Source: Ampelocalamus luodianensis | Taxonomy: Eukaryota > Streptophyta > Magnoliopsida > Poales > Poaceae | Direction of reading: 5' to 3' | Length of the DNA: 64,000 bases | NCBI GenBank assembly: GCA_036346255.1 | Contig: CM070634.1 | Location: 83,145,020 to 83,209,019 of the forward strand | Shown here: piece by piece, positions 1-10,434 of the stretch | How the letters are laid out: each line of letters opens with the position of its first letter | Position numbering within the stretch: position 1 is the first letter of the stretch | The notes under the pieces: generated by a model | The model's input: only the letters and a program-made list of their open reading frames with translations | Told to the model about the DNA's origin: nothing | Databases searched by the model: none | Made by a program: the position numbers and the translations under genes

Positions 1-360
1 TTCGTACTGACATCGAATCCTCCATGTTTTAGGGCATCTTCATAATCACAACGATTGTTCTCAGCCCCCTCAATTGCATTCTGTATAACCTTCATAAAAT
101 ACTTTGCTTTAACTCCACTATAGTGAAGTAATGTGATCAAGAACCGTAGCGACAGAAATCTATGTTTCTAATTCATGCCTCTACCAAATTTTCGAGAGAT
201 AAATCCTTCATCTCCGAGACAATTACAGAACACATATAAAATTATTGAAACATTACACAATTAAGTCCACTGCATGACGAGCCTTTCAAACAAAATTCAT
301 AATTTTTCGAGCCCATTTTATACATTTACAAAATCCTACAAACAGTACACTTATATGAAA
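1..360. other. AT-rich stretch, nothing recognised
   Basis: This AT-rich sequence has no convincing open frame, terminal repeat or RNA gene that I can see. It leads into the diverged repeat that follows. Confidence 0.5.
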
Positions 361-1040
361 ATATAGAAAAAAAATTGAATGAATAAAATAATAGAAAAAT
401 TACGGAAGCAACAACACTGTGTTCGGTAGGCTCCACAAAAAGTTTCATAATTTTCTTAACTCATTTGTTATATTTTGAAATTACTACAAACAACACTGAA
501 ACCGCGACGCAACCCTGATTTCGGAGAAAAGGAAACCCTAATTTATAAACCTCGGTGCCCATATTTCTTAATGAATGTTTTTTTACAAATCTCAGTGCTG
601 ATATTTCTGAATTCTTTGATAGCTGAAACCCTAATTGGAATGGCTGAAAAATATCCGTAATTCCGCGCTCAGGAGGGGGTTACATTTGGAAATACAACGT
701 CACGGGAGCCATTTTTGCAATTCACGTGGCATTAGGGGGCCAAAATAAAAAATTCAAAAATTGAATGAATAAAATAATAGAAAATTTACGTAAGCAACAA
801 CAATGTGTCGCGAGGCTCCACAAAAAGTTCTGTAATTTTCTTAACTTATTTGCTATATTTTTAAATTACTACAAACAGCACTGAAACCACGACGAAACCC
901 TGATTTCGGAGAAATAGAAACCCTAATTTACAAACAAAGGTGCCCATATTTCTTAATGAATGTTTTTTTTTATATAAATATCAATTCTGATATTTCTCCC
1001 TGATCGCCGATACCCTAATTGGAATGCCTGAAATTTTTCT
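361..1040. repeat. Two diverged tandem copies of a ~380-bp repeat
   Basis: The block 361-660 recurs at about 750-1020 with many substitutions. Shared landmarks in the same order are TTGAATGAATAAAATAATAG, a GGCTCCACAAAAAGTT stretch, a CTGATTTCGGAGAAA stretch, and TGCCCATATTTCTTAATGAA. The sequence linking the copies (about 664-752) also recurs at 1404-1495. The whole 361-1495 block therefore looks like a degraded higher-order repeat. No element type could be assigned. Confidence 0.7.
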
Positions 1041-1044
1041 GAAA

Positions 1045-1167
1045 CTAGACCGAACGAAACCCTAACGAAAACCCTAATTTCGCAACTAGACCGAACGAAA
1101 CCCTAACGGAAACCCTAATTTTGCAACTAGACCGAACGAAACCCTAACAAAAACCCTAATTTCACAA
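1045..1167 (+). repeat. Three tandem 41-bp units with telomere-like AACCCTAA
   Basis: Units begin at 1045, 1086 and 1127. Each starts CTAGACCGAACGAAACCCTA and contains two CCCTAA cores, with one or two substitutions between units. It is an interstitial minisatellite and not a telomere array, because the period is 41 bp and not 7 bp. Confidence 0.85.
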
Positions 1168-1500
1168 CCGGAACAGGAGGCGCCCTTACCGCGCTCGGCC
1201 ACCGCGGGATGAGGGCAGCGCCTTTGCGCGTTCGGCCACCGCGGCCGCCCACTTCCTGCGTCCGGCGACCGCGAAACCTGGCTGGCCCCACCGCCTCCCA
1301 CGCCCGTGTCTTCGGTCCCGCGTTCAGACAGCCGCCCGTGTACGGCCCTCTCTTTCCGCGCTCGGCAACTGCGGAATGAGACACATGTCGCCCACCGGTA
1401 ATCCCGCGCTCAAGAGGGGGCTATATTTGGAAATACAAAGTCAAGGGGGGCATTTTTGCAATTCATATGGCGTTAGGGGGCCAAATACAAAAAAAAATCC
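1168..1500. other. GC-rich segment plus a third copy of the linker repeat
   Basis: Positions 1168-1375 are GC-rich with three loose repeats of a CGCTCGGCCACCGCGG-type motif. Positions 1404-1495 repeat the linker seen at 664-752, with the shared words CATTTTTGCAATTCA and TTAGGGGGCCAAA. Open frames here are short, overlap on both strands and have no recognisable domain, so no gene is called. Confidence 0.5.
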
Positions 1501-1607
1501 CACAAATGCTACATCCTTATACTGTTTCTACTGCATTATCCCACCACGACTATTGCATCCTTATTTTGCTTCTAACTACTACATTTTTTTGTATATTCCC
1601 TCAACAA

Positions 1608-1990
1608 AGATGCAGTAGACATATATACATGTAACAAAATTGTAATACATAGAGACCAAAACTGTAGTAAATATAGGACCAACAACTTGTAGTAGACAAA
1701 TACAAAACAATTTCACTAGACACATGACCAAACTACAGTACACACATACCAAAACTGTAGTAGACGGTTTTGAGGACCAACGACTACAATAGACAAAAAA
1801 ATTACAGTAGACACATAACCAAACCGCAGTACACAGAGACCAAAACTGCAATAGACATAGGACCAACGATTGCGGTAGATGTAGGATCATGAGTACAGTA
1901 GGCAAACAAAATTGCAGTAAACACAAACAAACTACAGTACAAGGAGCCAAAACTGTAGTAGAACATGAACCAGTGACTGCAATAGGTTCT
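1608..1990. repeat. Degenerate short tandem repeat (ACTGTAGTAGACA-type)
   Basis: About twenty imperfect copies of a word like AAAACTGTAGTAGACATA recur at irregular 17-30 bp spacing. The minus strand stays open across the array (1579-2016) and would read as a Tyr/Cys-rich repetitive peptide. That openness is a by-product of the repeat and is not evidence of a gene. Confidence 0.7.
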
Positions 1991-2099
1991 TGAGGGAAAA
2001 TGTGGGGAACGTTCATGATGGTGATCGGGTCAGGAAGGTGTGCAATTCAGTGGTTGACTATGACGTGCACCGGTTAACGTGTACACATGCATATGCACG

Positions 2100-3264
2100 C
2101 AGTGGCGGACCCAACAGCACGGGCGAATCCACCGTGGGTGCTAGTGTGTGCTCGAGCACCCCCTTGCCCCCACCACTGGACCCCTACACCAAGTACCTAC
2201 TGAGGACCAGTGGTGACTGCGAGTGAGAGGTTGAAGAAAGGTCTGGCGAGTTGTGTCTTGGCAAGTCTCCCTCGGAGGTTGAAGAAAGTCTTCCTCTTCC
2301 CGTTCCTATGCCAGTGGGCTAGGCATGTGGGGCTTAAGGCCCAGTCGGCTGTAGCCTGCTTGCCTAAATAACAGATAAGCTGATGCTTAGTGCTCACTCT
2401 CTCAGCTTGACGCTCAAACCCCAGATGCAGATTCGAGAAATCGAGAGATGGAAAGACCGAGAGAGACTCACTGAGTCACTAAGGCGGTTAGCGGTGGGAG
2501 GTGGTCGGCGAGGCGTCACTCGGCGGCCCGATGTGAAGGGGGAGGTGGTCGGTGCCACTCGGCGGCCCAACATGTTTTGGTGCCTCGGCGACCCGACGCG
2601 GAGGGGGAAGCGCCCAGCCTCGACCCTTGAAGTTCAAAGGCTGTGGCCCGCGGGCGCAGGCGGTGGGAGGTCGAACTAGGGGGAGCACTGGAGGCTCCGA
2701 GGCAGAGGCTAGCAGGCTGCCACTGGCTGAGGAGGCTGGACCATCGGTCGCTGGAGGCTCCGAGGCTCAGAGGTTGTGAGGCCTTGAGGGCGACTCTGCT
2801 AGAACACAACTGCCGACTGAGTGAGGGGAGGGCGTGAGGGCTGAGGCAGTGGGGAATTTTTTGTAGATTTCAAGTACAAGACTCAAGATTGAAATGAGGT
2901 AGTGAGTAAGTAACTGAGTGGGTGTGAGTTTGTTTCTCTCCTAAAAAAATCCCCATTTTGCTTGTCTGTTGCAAGATTGGCTGAGGCTCTTGACTGAGGC
3001 ATTTAATATAGTATCACTAAATTTGATATTTCTTATCTACAGATTGTTCTCACATATTTGTAGACATTTGGGGGTATATTATCCATTAGCGAGGTACTAA
3101 ATTTATTATATTGTACATTTTCAATTTGTCCTCTTTCTATTTATTTATGAATTTAACATTCCAATGACAAAAGATCAGTAGATGTAGCTTTGGTATGCTT
3201 ATGTTGTGGTATAGCCTAAATACTAGAACTCCCCCTCTATTTTCATCCTAGATTCGTCACTGCC
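2100..3264. mobile_element. Degraded hAT-like element (tentative)
   Basis: The left end reads CAGTGGCGGACCCAAC. The right end at 3247-3264 reads, on the opposite strand, CAGTGACGAATCTAGG. CAGTGGCGGA-type ends are common in plant hAT elements. A second candidate right end lies near 3800-3816, where the minus strand reads GTGGCAGACCCAGCG, so two related elements may be nested. The inside (about 2380-2860) is GC-rich without a recognisable protein. I see no matching 8-bp duplication at either candidate end, so the boundaries are weak. Confidence 0.35.
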
Positions 3265-4130
3265 CAATAGGGGGGCAGAGCACCCCTACGGTCGGTCGGA
3301 CCATGGATACCCCCTAGCACCCCATCCATCGGGCGTCATTTCTTAAAGCTTAGCTGCTCTCGGGTGAAGAACAAGGAAATGGTTTGCGCCGGAATTCCCT
3401 TGTATGGGTTGCGCCAAGCCAAGTGTTGGTCGTTGCTATCCTGAGCCAACTAGCAAGCCCACTAAACACATCTATCTCATTCTGACTTTGCTCTCTCTTC
3501 CCACCAGGCATCAAGTCTCACTCTAATCCCTAACCAATTCCCCAATCCCCATCATGGCGAACCCTAGCGACTAGCGCGATAGTCGACGTGCAGGCGTAGG
3601 CTTAGTTATGTTGGGCGGCTCGTGCTGGCATGAGCTGCGGTGGCAATCAGGCAACGCTACATGACACAAGCACGTGTGTAGCGCGGTAGCCGGTAGGGCA
3701 GGTAGGCAGCGTCGGCAATTGGGTAGGCGGGCAACACGCGGCTGGGTAGCAAGCGACAACATAGGCAAGAGGCAGCGTCCCATTAACACCCCTAAATTCT
3801 AACGCTGGGTCTGCCACGACATGCATGTACACGAAGCATGTATTACACATACATGTACAAAAGTAAAAAATCTATATTTCCATTTTTGAAAAACCCCACA
3901 TTTCTTAATGCACTTGTTGCTATATTTTCTACATATTTTTCTTTGCAACTTCACTGTAGTTTATTAGGGCTACTTGTTTAGCATGTATGTCTACTTGTGT
4001 TAGCGTGCGCATGAACGGGGCGCTCCTGCACTGTGCGTAGGCTTGGGAGTGTAGTGGAACCATGCATGCATCACACTGCTCCATTTGCATTAATCAACTA
4101 GGTGCATGTGATTATAACTAGGACGCAACT
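3265..4130. other. No gene seen; possible outer part of the hAT-like segment
   Basis: The stretch holds a C-rich motif near 3270-3330, a GC-rich piece at 3540-3800 with short frames only, and then AT-rich DNA. Nothing here is supported as a gene or RNA. Confidence 0.4.
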
Positions 4131-4139
4131 AGCACTCCG

Positions 4140-5030
4140 ATGTATCCTATCGTACGCTCTGGTGTAACATCTGGACACAACGTTTGCAACAAAAATAATC
4201 CATTTGTGCAACAAAATGCGCAAATGATAAATATTATGCAAAAAATGGGGAAAATATCAAATTCTCACCAAAAACATGAAATCATAAGTATAGAACATGG
4301 TTGTGCTTTTAAAAACTACTTCAGATATCCCAAAACAAACAAATTTCGATGTTACAATATTGCAACATTTAAAAATAACAGTGAAAACATCCAAAAATAA
4401 TTGTTGTAACATCAAGAGCATTGCAACATTTAAAACTTACCTATGAAACATTTTGATTTCATGTGTGCAACAATCAGCGACAAGAGTTGCAATATCCTTT
4501 TCCTACAAAAAATTTAGTAAGATGTATTTCAACAAAACCAAATCACTTTCTGCAACAATAGCCCTGTGTGAGGCGCAACAGAAATAAAATGTTGCCGCAA
4601 CAAAACCCACCTAGACATAATAAATCTGAATTTCCCTTAACACAACAAGAACAACAAAATTATAACTCTTTGTGCAACAGAAAATCAACTCTAATGCAAC
4701 AAAAATAACAAACTGCTACAACAAAAAAAAACACCTTCAAAAAGAAAAGTGCAACAAACCAAAACAATTGATACAAGAATTGAGCAAATGGGCTACCACA
4801 AAAATACCATTTCTACATTTCAAAAGTATCGTGCAACAAAAACAAACACTTGCCCCAACAATTGGGCAGAAGTGCTACAACAAATTGAGAGAATGCTTGC
4901 AACAGTCTACCAGTTCAGGGAAGGAGGTGAGCTGGCAAGACAGAGGGCTATGTTGTCCGCTGCCGATGAGGAAGGCGAGCCTTGCTGAGTCCCACTTGCA
5001 CAGGCACCGCTGCTACCCAATGTATACTCC
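4140..5030. repeat. GCAACA-rich AT region
   Basis: The words GCAACA and CAACAAAA recur dozens of times on the plus strand. The few open frames are Asn/Lys/Gln-rich low-complexity sequence. This composition is typical of the interior of some grass DNA transposons, but I could not define ends. The CACTA element that follows is inserted at its right edge, and 7354 onward is probably its continuation. Confidence 0.5.
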
Positions 5031-5939
5031 TGGCACTACTACAAAAAGGCTAATACTGGACGCCTCATCACAGACGGTTGAAAAAAAACATCTGTATTAC
5101 ATGAAATTACAGACGGTTTTGGTTTAGAGACCGTCTATATTACTGGTTGTACTAAAAACCATCTATGAAGACGTAATATCACAGAAGATTCATTATCAAA
5201 ACCGTCTGTGAAGTATTACATACTATTCTTAACAATAACCGTCTATGATATTTAGAAATATCACAGACGGTTTTCAATAAACAACCGTTTGTGATATTTC
5301 ACAGACGGTTCTTAACACGAATAGTCTGTGATAACTGTAGACTTCACATATGGTTTTTAATTATAACCGTCTGTGGTAATGTCGCTACAGTTCCCGATGA
5401 GTTTCTTCGTCGCTGTCGTCGCGTTTTGAGCTTCGTTCACTGATGATCATGAACCGTCCGATGCTGACGCTGCTGCCTACGAAATTTTAAAGACGGAGAT
5501 AGCAGCCTACCTCCGCCACTAGAAAAACTTTGTTTATTTAGGTTTCTACTTTTTTTAATCTTTGTAAGAAGTGACTGGCCACAAATTTAGGTTTGTACTC
5601 TTTTTTAATCTTTGTAAGAAGCGACTGGCCACGTTGTTTGGCCATATGTAAATTCCAAAATGAAAAAAATAGAAACCTAAACGTAGAACTTGTATAAACA
5701 TGTAATTCTTTTATGTCGTGTAAATGTATACATGATAATATGCTCAAAACGTAGAAGTTGAGAACAGACATATCACATACAGTTCCACAATAGAACCGTC
5801 CATGATATGGTCTCATATCACAGAAGGTTCCATAATATAACCACGGACAGTTCTATTATGGAATCGTCTATGATAATTATCACTGACGGTTCCATAATAG
5901 AACCGTTAGTGATAAGTATCACTCTTTATTAGTAGAAGC

Positions 5940-6163
5940 CCATTAGGGTTTGTGTCCTAACTCGTCACTCCCCAGCGCCCTAGCTTACTCTCGCCCGTTC
6001 TCCCCTCCCTACCCAAGTGCCCCCGACCTCGATGTCGCCTTCCCCTCTTCCTCCTCTCCCCAGTGTGCACGACCCCGACTACCTCGGCCACCGACCTCCC
6101 CCGGCTACCTCTCCACCGACCTCCCCTCGGCTACCTCACCACCGACACCGGCGATGTCAAGGT
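5940..6163 (+). pseudogene. GC-rich exon-like segment inside CACTA copy 1
   Basis: A C-rich, Pro/Ser-coding block ends at a good splice-donor-like AAGGTAAGACA near 6160, followed by AT-rich intron-like DNA. The start of this block (CGTCACTCCCCAGCGC) also occurs, inverted, near 10890-10910 in CACTA copy 2. It is therefore an ancestral internal part of the family and not a separate capture. It could be a 5' leader exon of the element or a captured host exon. No domain is recognisable. Confidence 0.4.
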
Positions 6164-6425
6164 AAGACAGATCTATCACCTATTGGTTTGTGCTGTTGGT
6201 ATATTCTTGTGAACCGAGCTGCAATGTGGGTTGATGGTCGGTTTGGACACCCTTGGCCTCTTGCCCTGATCTGTGACTGCTGGCTGGCTGTATGGATGGA
6301 TGGATCTGGAGGTGGGGGTCGAAATAGGGTTGTGTTATGACTGCTAGCTGGTACTGCTGCTAGTTGTGGATAGAAATGTTTATATGCTCTGTGTGATTTG
6401 TCTGTGCCTAGCACTGGGATGTATT

Positions 6426-6590
6426 GCAAATTGGTATTTGTATGCTCTGTTACACTGTTCAATGATGTTAATAGTGATCTTATGCTAAAATTGAATAGCA
6501 CTTGGAGGTATGGCAAATTGGTATTTGAATGCTCTGTTGAACTATTCAATGATGTTAATAGTGATCTTATGCTGAAATTGAATCGATAAT
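6426..6590 (+). repeat. 87-bp tandem duplication in CACTA copy 1
   Basis: The unit starting GCAAATTGGTATTTG at 6426 is repeated from 6513 with few changes, including the word AATGATGTTAATAGTGATCT. Confidence 0.85.
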
Positions 6591-6887
6591 TAGTTAATTC
6601 ATATTTGAGCTCTAATGAATTGCTCTTTCTATTATTTTAGTTTTATGCTTGAGTTTGTTTTGGTTTACTGATGTGGGTTAATTTATTGATTAAGCATAGT
6701 AAATAAAATGTAGGTGGGTTAATGCATGGTGGAGGTGTTGCCGCCAGTATTGTGTCGCACACATACAAATTTTTATACATATATCTAATCTTATGGTATG
6801 TTCCTATATGGTATTATGTGTATTCATGCCGGTCAAGTTCTCCTCCCTTACGTCCCGAATACGCTCTACCATTCCATTCCTGATCTC

Positions 6888-7003
6888 TTCTCTATAAAGT
6901 CTCCAAGCAGTTGTTGCTTATGCCTTTAAAATCGGCTTCATATATATATATGAAGCCGATTTTAAAGGCACAAACAACCACTGCTTGGAGACTTTATAGA
7001 GAA
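6888..7003. repeat. 116-nt near-perfect palindrome in CACTA copy 1
   Basis: The left arm starts TTCTCTATAAAGTCTCCAAG. The right arm ends with its complement, and the centre is a short TA run at 6941-6950. Only a few mismatches interrupt arms of about 57 nt. The same arms occur in CACTA copy 2 (8793-8843 and 9744-9798) but are pushed apart there by insertions. Transcribed RNA would fold into a long hairpin. The origin could be an inverted duplication in the family ancestor. Confidence 0.9.
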
Positions 7004-7356
7004 TATATATCACAGATGGTTTTATCTACAAACCATTTGTGATACATTAGCCATCACAGACGGTTTTATCTATAAATCATCTGTGATAGGCAATTATCAC
7101 AGACGGTTCTAAGTTACAAACCGTCTGTGATACATCAGTCATCATAGACGGTTTTATCTATAAATCGTCTGTGATAGACAACTACCACAGACGGTTCTAA
7201 GTTAATAACCATCTATGATAGTATGCATCACAGACGGATCGAAAACCGTATGTGATGACCTCATGTCATCACTGACCCATAAATTCAGACGACTCACAAA
7301 ACCATTTGTGATGACTTTTTGAACCGTCTATGAAGATCTTTTCTGTAGTAGTGTGG

Positions 7357-8249
7357 CACAGTTGCAATCTAAGCCCATAGGGCCTCAGATCTAGCTGTCA
7401 TCGGATCTAGCCGAACTTGCCCTTAATGACGGCACCGACACGCTCGGCCTTAGGCTCCGAACAGCACGGCGATCGCGACAGAGGAGGTGGCCAGCTGTGG
7501 AGGAGATGGCTCAAGCCCGACGCGATGTCGACCGGGCGCGAGGAGGCCGGGCGCCCATGGCGGCGGGGCGCGGGGAGGTTGTGCTCTCTAGCTCCTCCTC
7601 GTGGATTCCTTGGTTGCGTTGTTGAGATAAGAGGAGAGAGGAATAGGGATTGGAGAGACAAAGCTTGGTGGGTGGGGTTGAGTGAATGAGTTGTCGTTGA
7701 GTTACGATGTGGGAGGAAGGACGAAGCGTCCGATTTTTTTATTTGGCATCACACGTAAGAGGCGTTCGTTTCCCTTGTAACTAACTATCCATGCATGCCA
7801 ATTCGAATTACTTGCACACTTCTACAGATAATTTAGTTTTTCATCGTGGCGAGAAAAGTAGCTTGGCAGATTTATTGTCTTTTTTGCTAGGTGAGCACGG
7901 GGGATGGCCGGCTGGTTGAGTCGTGGGATGGGTCGGCTCGGGTCGTGGGCTCGTGGCTCGCTGCGTGTGCGCTAGCCAGATAGCGGGTGGGCCAGGGCGA
8001 GGCTGCGTGTCAACGTGTGTGCGTGCTCGAGAGGCGGTGCGACCGCTGCGTGCGCCAGGTGGGCGAGCCAGGGAAGGAGCATCGCTTGGGGCACTGCGCG
8101 AGGGGGAGGGCCTCTGGCCGCGCGAGCCAGCAGGAGGGGCGCGGGTTGGGAGGGATGGGTTTGAGTCGGTGTTGTCTAAGGTGGGATTCGGTGTGAATAG
8201 CTATTTTAGCAAAGGGTATAGGATAGTCCTGCTATATATAATATATAAT
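7357..8249. other. GC-rich gene-like DNA, no gene assigned
   Basis: Positions 7380-7700 and 7890-8190 are GC-rich. Both strands of 7407-7690 are open, giving Arg/Pro/Gly-rich peptides with no known domain. These look like decayed exon pieces inside an older element interrupted by CACTA copy 1. I cannot identify a product, start or splice pattern. Confidence 0.35.
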
Positions 8250-8449
8250 GATACAGTACGTACTCTATATGTTGATATCTCTTAGTCTATTTGAGCATAC
8301 TTCAATAATAAATTATAGAATACCTCAAAGTGAGTTTCATAAAAAAAAAAATCATTAACATCCATTCTTTATAGCAAAATTTATGTTTATATTTCTTTTA
8401 TATACAAAAATGGGTACGTAGCAAAAATAAAGGGCTCCAATAAAATTTT
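8250..8449 (+). mobile_element. MITE, first half of a split copy
   Basis: Beginning near GTACGTACTC, this matches one half of the complete MITE at 8941-9287 (reverse complement), through the phrases GAGTTTCAT, AGCAAAAATAAA and GGCTCCAATAAAATTTT. It stops at 8449. The missing half, in the same orientation, resumes at 13274-13404. The summed length (about 331 bp) is close to the complete copy. The sequence between the halves is therefore an insertion into this MITE. Confidence 0.8.
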
Positions 8450-8502
8450 GATGCAGGGTTCGACCACGATTCCATAGGGTTAGCCCGATCTTTCATGGTG
8501 AA
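8450..8502 (-). mobile_element. LTR fragment (left piece), host of CACTA copy 2
   Basis: This short piece between the MITE break and CACTA copy 2 begins TGCAGGGTTCGACC at 8452. Together with 12582-13177 it would make an LTR of about 650 bp on the minus strand. The assignment rests on the neighbouring piece and is an inference. Confidence 0.4.
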
Positions 8503-8841
8503 CACTACTACAAAAATGATCTTCACAGACGGTTTCGTGAGCCGTCTGAGTCTATAGGTCAGTGATGACATGAGTCATCACAGGCAGTTTTAAAACCGTA
8601 TGTGACCGTAGACTTTCACAGACGGTTTCATACACAAACCGTCTGTGATAGTTGTGATGATTTTTCTCGATAGACAGTTTGTATGTGAAATCGTTTGTGA
8701 TGACTTTTCTCTATAGACGGTTTGTAGCTGAAACTGTTTGTGATGACTTTTCTCTATAGACGGTTTGTAGTTGAAACCGTCTGTGATGATTTTTCTCTAT
8801 AAAGTCTACAAGCAGTGATTGCTTGTGCCTTTAAAACCGGC

Positions 8842-8843
<2 letters not shown>

Positions 8844-8929
<86 letters not shown>
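8844..8929. repeat. (TA)n microsatellite
   Basis: An uninterrupted TA run of about 86 bp lies at what corresponds to the centre of the palindrome of CACTA copy 1. The length probably varies between individuals, and the run is prone to assembly error. Confidence 0.97.
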
Positions 8930-8934
<5 letters not shown>

Positions 8935-8940
8935 CGCTTC

Positions 8941-9287
8941 AGTACTCAGAGTATGTACTCCCACTTCCAATATACCACTTAAACGAATATATTATACTTC
9001 TTTATCACTTTCAGTATACTTGAATACCAATTATAAGATACTCCAATATGACTTAATCGGAAAATTTTATTGGAGCCTTTTTATTTTTGCTATATACTCT
9101 TTTTCATACATAAAAGAAGTATATACACGGATTTTGGTATAAAAAGTGGATTTTTATAAATTTTTCATAGAACTCACTTTAGAGTATCTTATAATCATTA
9201 TTGGAGTATACTCAAATTGATAAAGAGGTATCATCATAAAATTTAAGTGGTATATAAGAGGTGGGAGTACGTACTCCCAGGAGTACC
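8941..9287. mobile_element. Complete MITE inside CACTA copy 2
   Basis: This is an AT-rich 347-bp foldback with ends reading AGTACTCAGAGTATGTACTC and, on the other strand, GGTACTCCTGGGAGTACGTA. The inverted arms extend through CCACTTAAA and TTATAAGATACTC. It has no coding capacity. It is the same family as the split copy at 8250-8449/13274-13404 and a relative of 25881-26229. It sits in the left arm of the interrupted palindrome. Confidence 0.8.
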
Positions 9288-9311
9288 ATACCATTTTCCT
9301 ATATATATATT

Positions 9312-9727
9312 ATTGTTCGTAGTCCCTCAGCTACTTTTGAGGGATCGTGCACGAGCATAAGGAGGATGAGACAACAGCCACATACAACATCATCGAGCTC
9401 ATGCAAGTTCAAGAAGCATGGCTGCCAAGAGAGCGTCAGGACATCCAATTACCTGGATGTCGTCGACAGGTAATTGGACGTCATTGTGTTCAGAAAGTAA
9501 CGTGACTGATACCAGTCGGAGTAGTTGTGCGTCCACATCACTTTCTAAACACAACGACGTCCAATTACCTATCGACAACATCCAGGTAATTGGATGTCCT
9601 GACGCTCTCTCGGCAGCCATGCTTCTTGAACTTGCAGGGGCTCGATGAAGCTATCTGTGGCTGCTGTCTCATCCTCCTCATGCTGCGTGGACGACCCCCC
9701 GAAAGTGGCTGAGGGACTACGAACAAT
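9312..9727. repeat. 416-nt inverted repeat (long hairpin) in CACTA copy 2
   Basis: The arms of roughly 200 nt are complementary with scattered mismatches. The left arm starts ATTGTTCGTAGTCCCTCAGC and the right arm ends with the complement. Each arm also holds a small inner palindrome built on CCAATTACCTG and CAGGTAATTGG. The loop is short, near 9515-9525. Because of the symmetry, both strands give similar open frames, which is why coding should not be inferred. A partial third copy of the arm, reading TGTCTCATCCT, recurs at about 10478-10512. Transcription from either side would give a near-complete double-stranded stem that Dicer-like enzymes could process. That outcome is an inference. Confidence 0.92.
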
Positions 9728-9810
9728 ATATACATAATATATATATGATGTCGGTTTTAAAAGCATAAGCAGACACTACTTAGAGACTTTATAGAGAAGA
9801 GATCAGGATC

Positions 9811-10434
9811 CATCATAGAAGTATCATCCAAAGGCACAATCTATACACAATACATAACAGCAGGTAATCTAACAGCTCAAGGCACAATTAATCTATACAC
9901 AATATCACATCCAATTGCATTTGTGACATCAATTCATCATAGAAGTATCATCCAATGGCACAATCTATACACAATACATAACAGCAGGTAATCTAACAGC
10001 TCAAGGCACAATTAATCTATACACAATATCACATCCAATTGCATTTGTGACATTAATTCATCATAGAAGTATCATCCAAGGGCACAATCTATACACAATA
10101 CATAACAATAGGTAATCTAACAGCTCAAAGCACAATTAATCTATACACAATATCACATCCAATTGCATTTGTGACATCAATTCATCATAGAAGTATCATC
10201 CAAGGGCACAATCTATACACAATACATAACAACAGGTAATCTAACAGCTCAAGGCACAATTAATCTATACACAATATCACATTCAATTGCATTTGTGACA
10301 TCAATTCATCATAGAAGTACCATCCAAGGGCACAATCTATACATAATACATAACAGCAGGTAATATAACAGCTCAAGGCACAATTAATCTATACATAATA
10401 CATAACAGCAGGTAATCTAATAGCTCAAGGCATC
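9811..10434 (+). repeat. 124-bp minisatellite, five units
   Basis: Units start with CATCATAGAAGTATCATCCA at 9811, 9935, 10059, 10183 and 10307, an exact 124-bp period. The last unit is partly scrambled, with an internal duplication of the ATACATAACAGCAGGTAATC segment. Units differ by only a few bases. No spacers separate them. The array directly follows the hairpin. Confidence 0.95.

Larger units (their letters stand above)
5034..7353. mobile_element. Non-autonomous CACTA transposon (copy 1)
   Basis: The left end is CACTACTACAAAAAGG. The right end on the opposite strand is CACTACTACAGAAAAGATC. The element is flanked by a perfect 3-bp duplication TGG (5031-5033 and 7354-7356), as expected for CACTA. 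Both subterminal regions carry many copies of TCACAGACGGTT in direct and inverted order, the usual transposase-binding arrangement of En/Spm-like elements. No transposase (TNP2-like) or TNPA-like frame is present, so it depended on a partner in trans. Its ends match those of the CACTA at 8503-12581 in reverse order: the 5034 end resembles the 12581 end, and the 7353 end resembles the 8503 end. The two are therefore family members in opposite orientation. Confidence 0.93.

Noticed and set aside
1045..1167. Telomere repeat array
   Set aside because: The CCCTAA cores occur only twice per 41-bp unit, not as a continuous 7-bp repeat.
8819..9142. A frame encoding a long Tyr-Ile repeat
   Set aside because: It is the direct translation of the (TA)n microsatellite running into a MITE.
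9399..9648. Very similar peptides on both strands (GHPITWM and so on)
   Set aside because: The similarity follows from the inverted repeat 9312-9727. There is no independent sign of coding.
9811..10434. Regular repeats that might suggest a CRISPR-like array
   Set aside because: Units are contiguous 124-bp tandem copies without unique spacers, inside a plant transposon.
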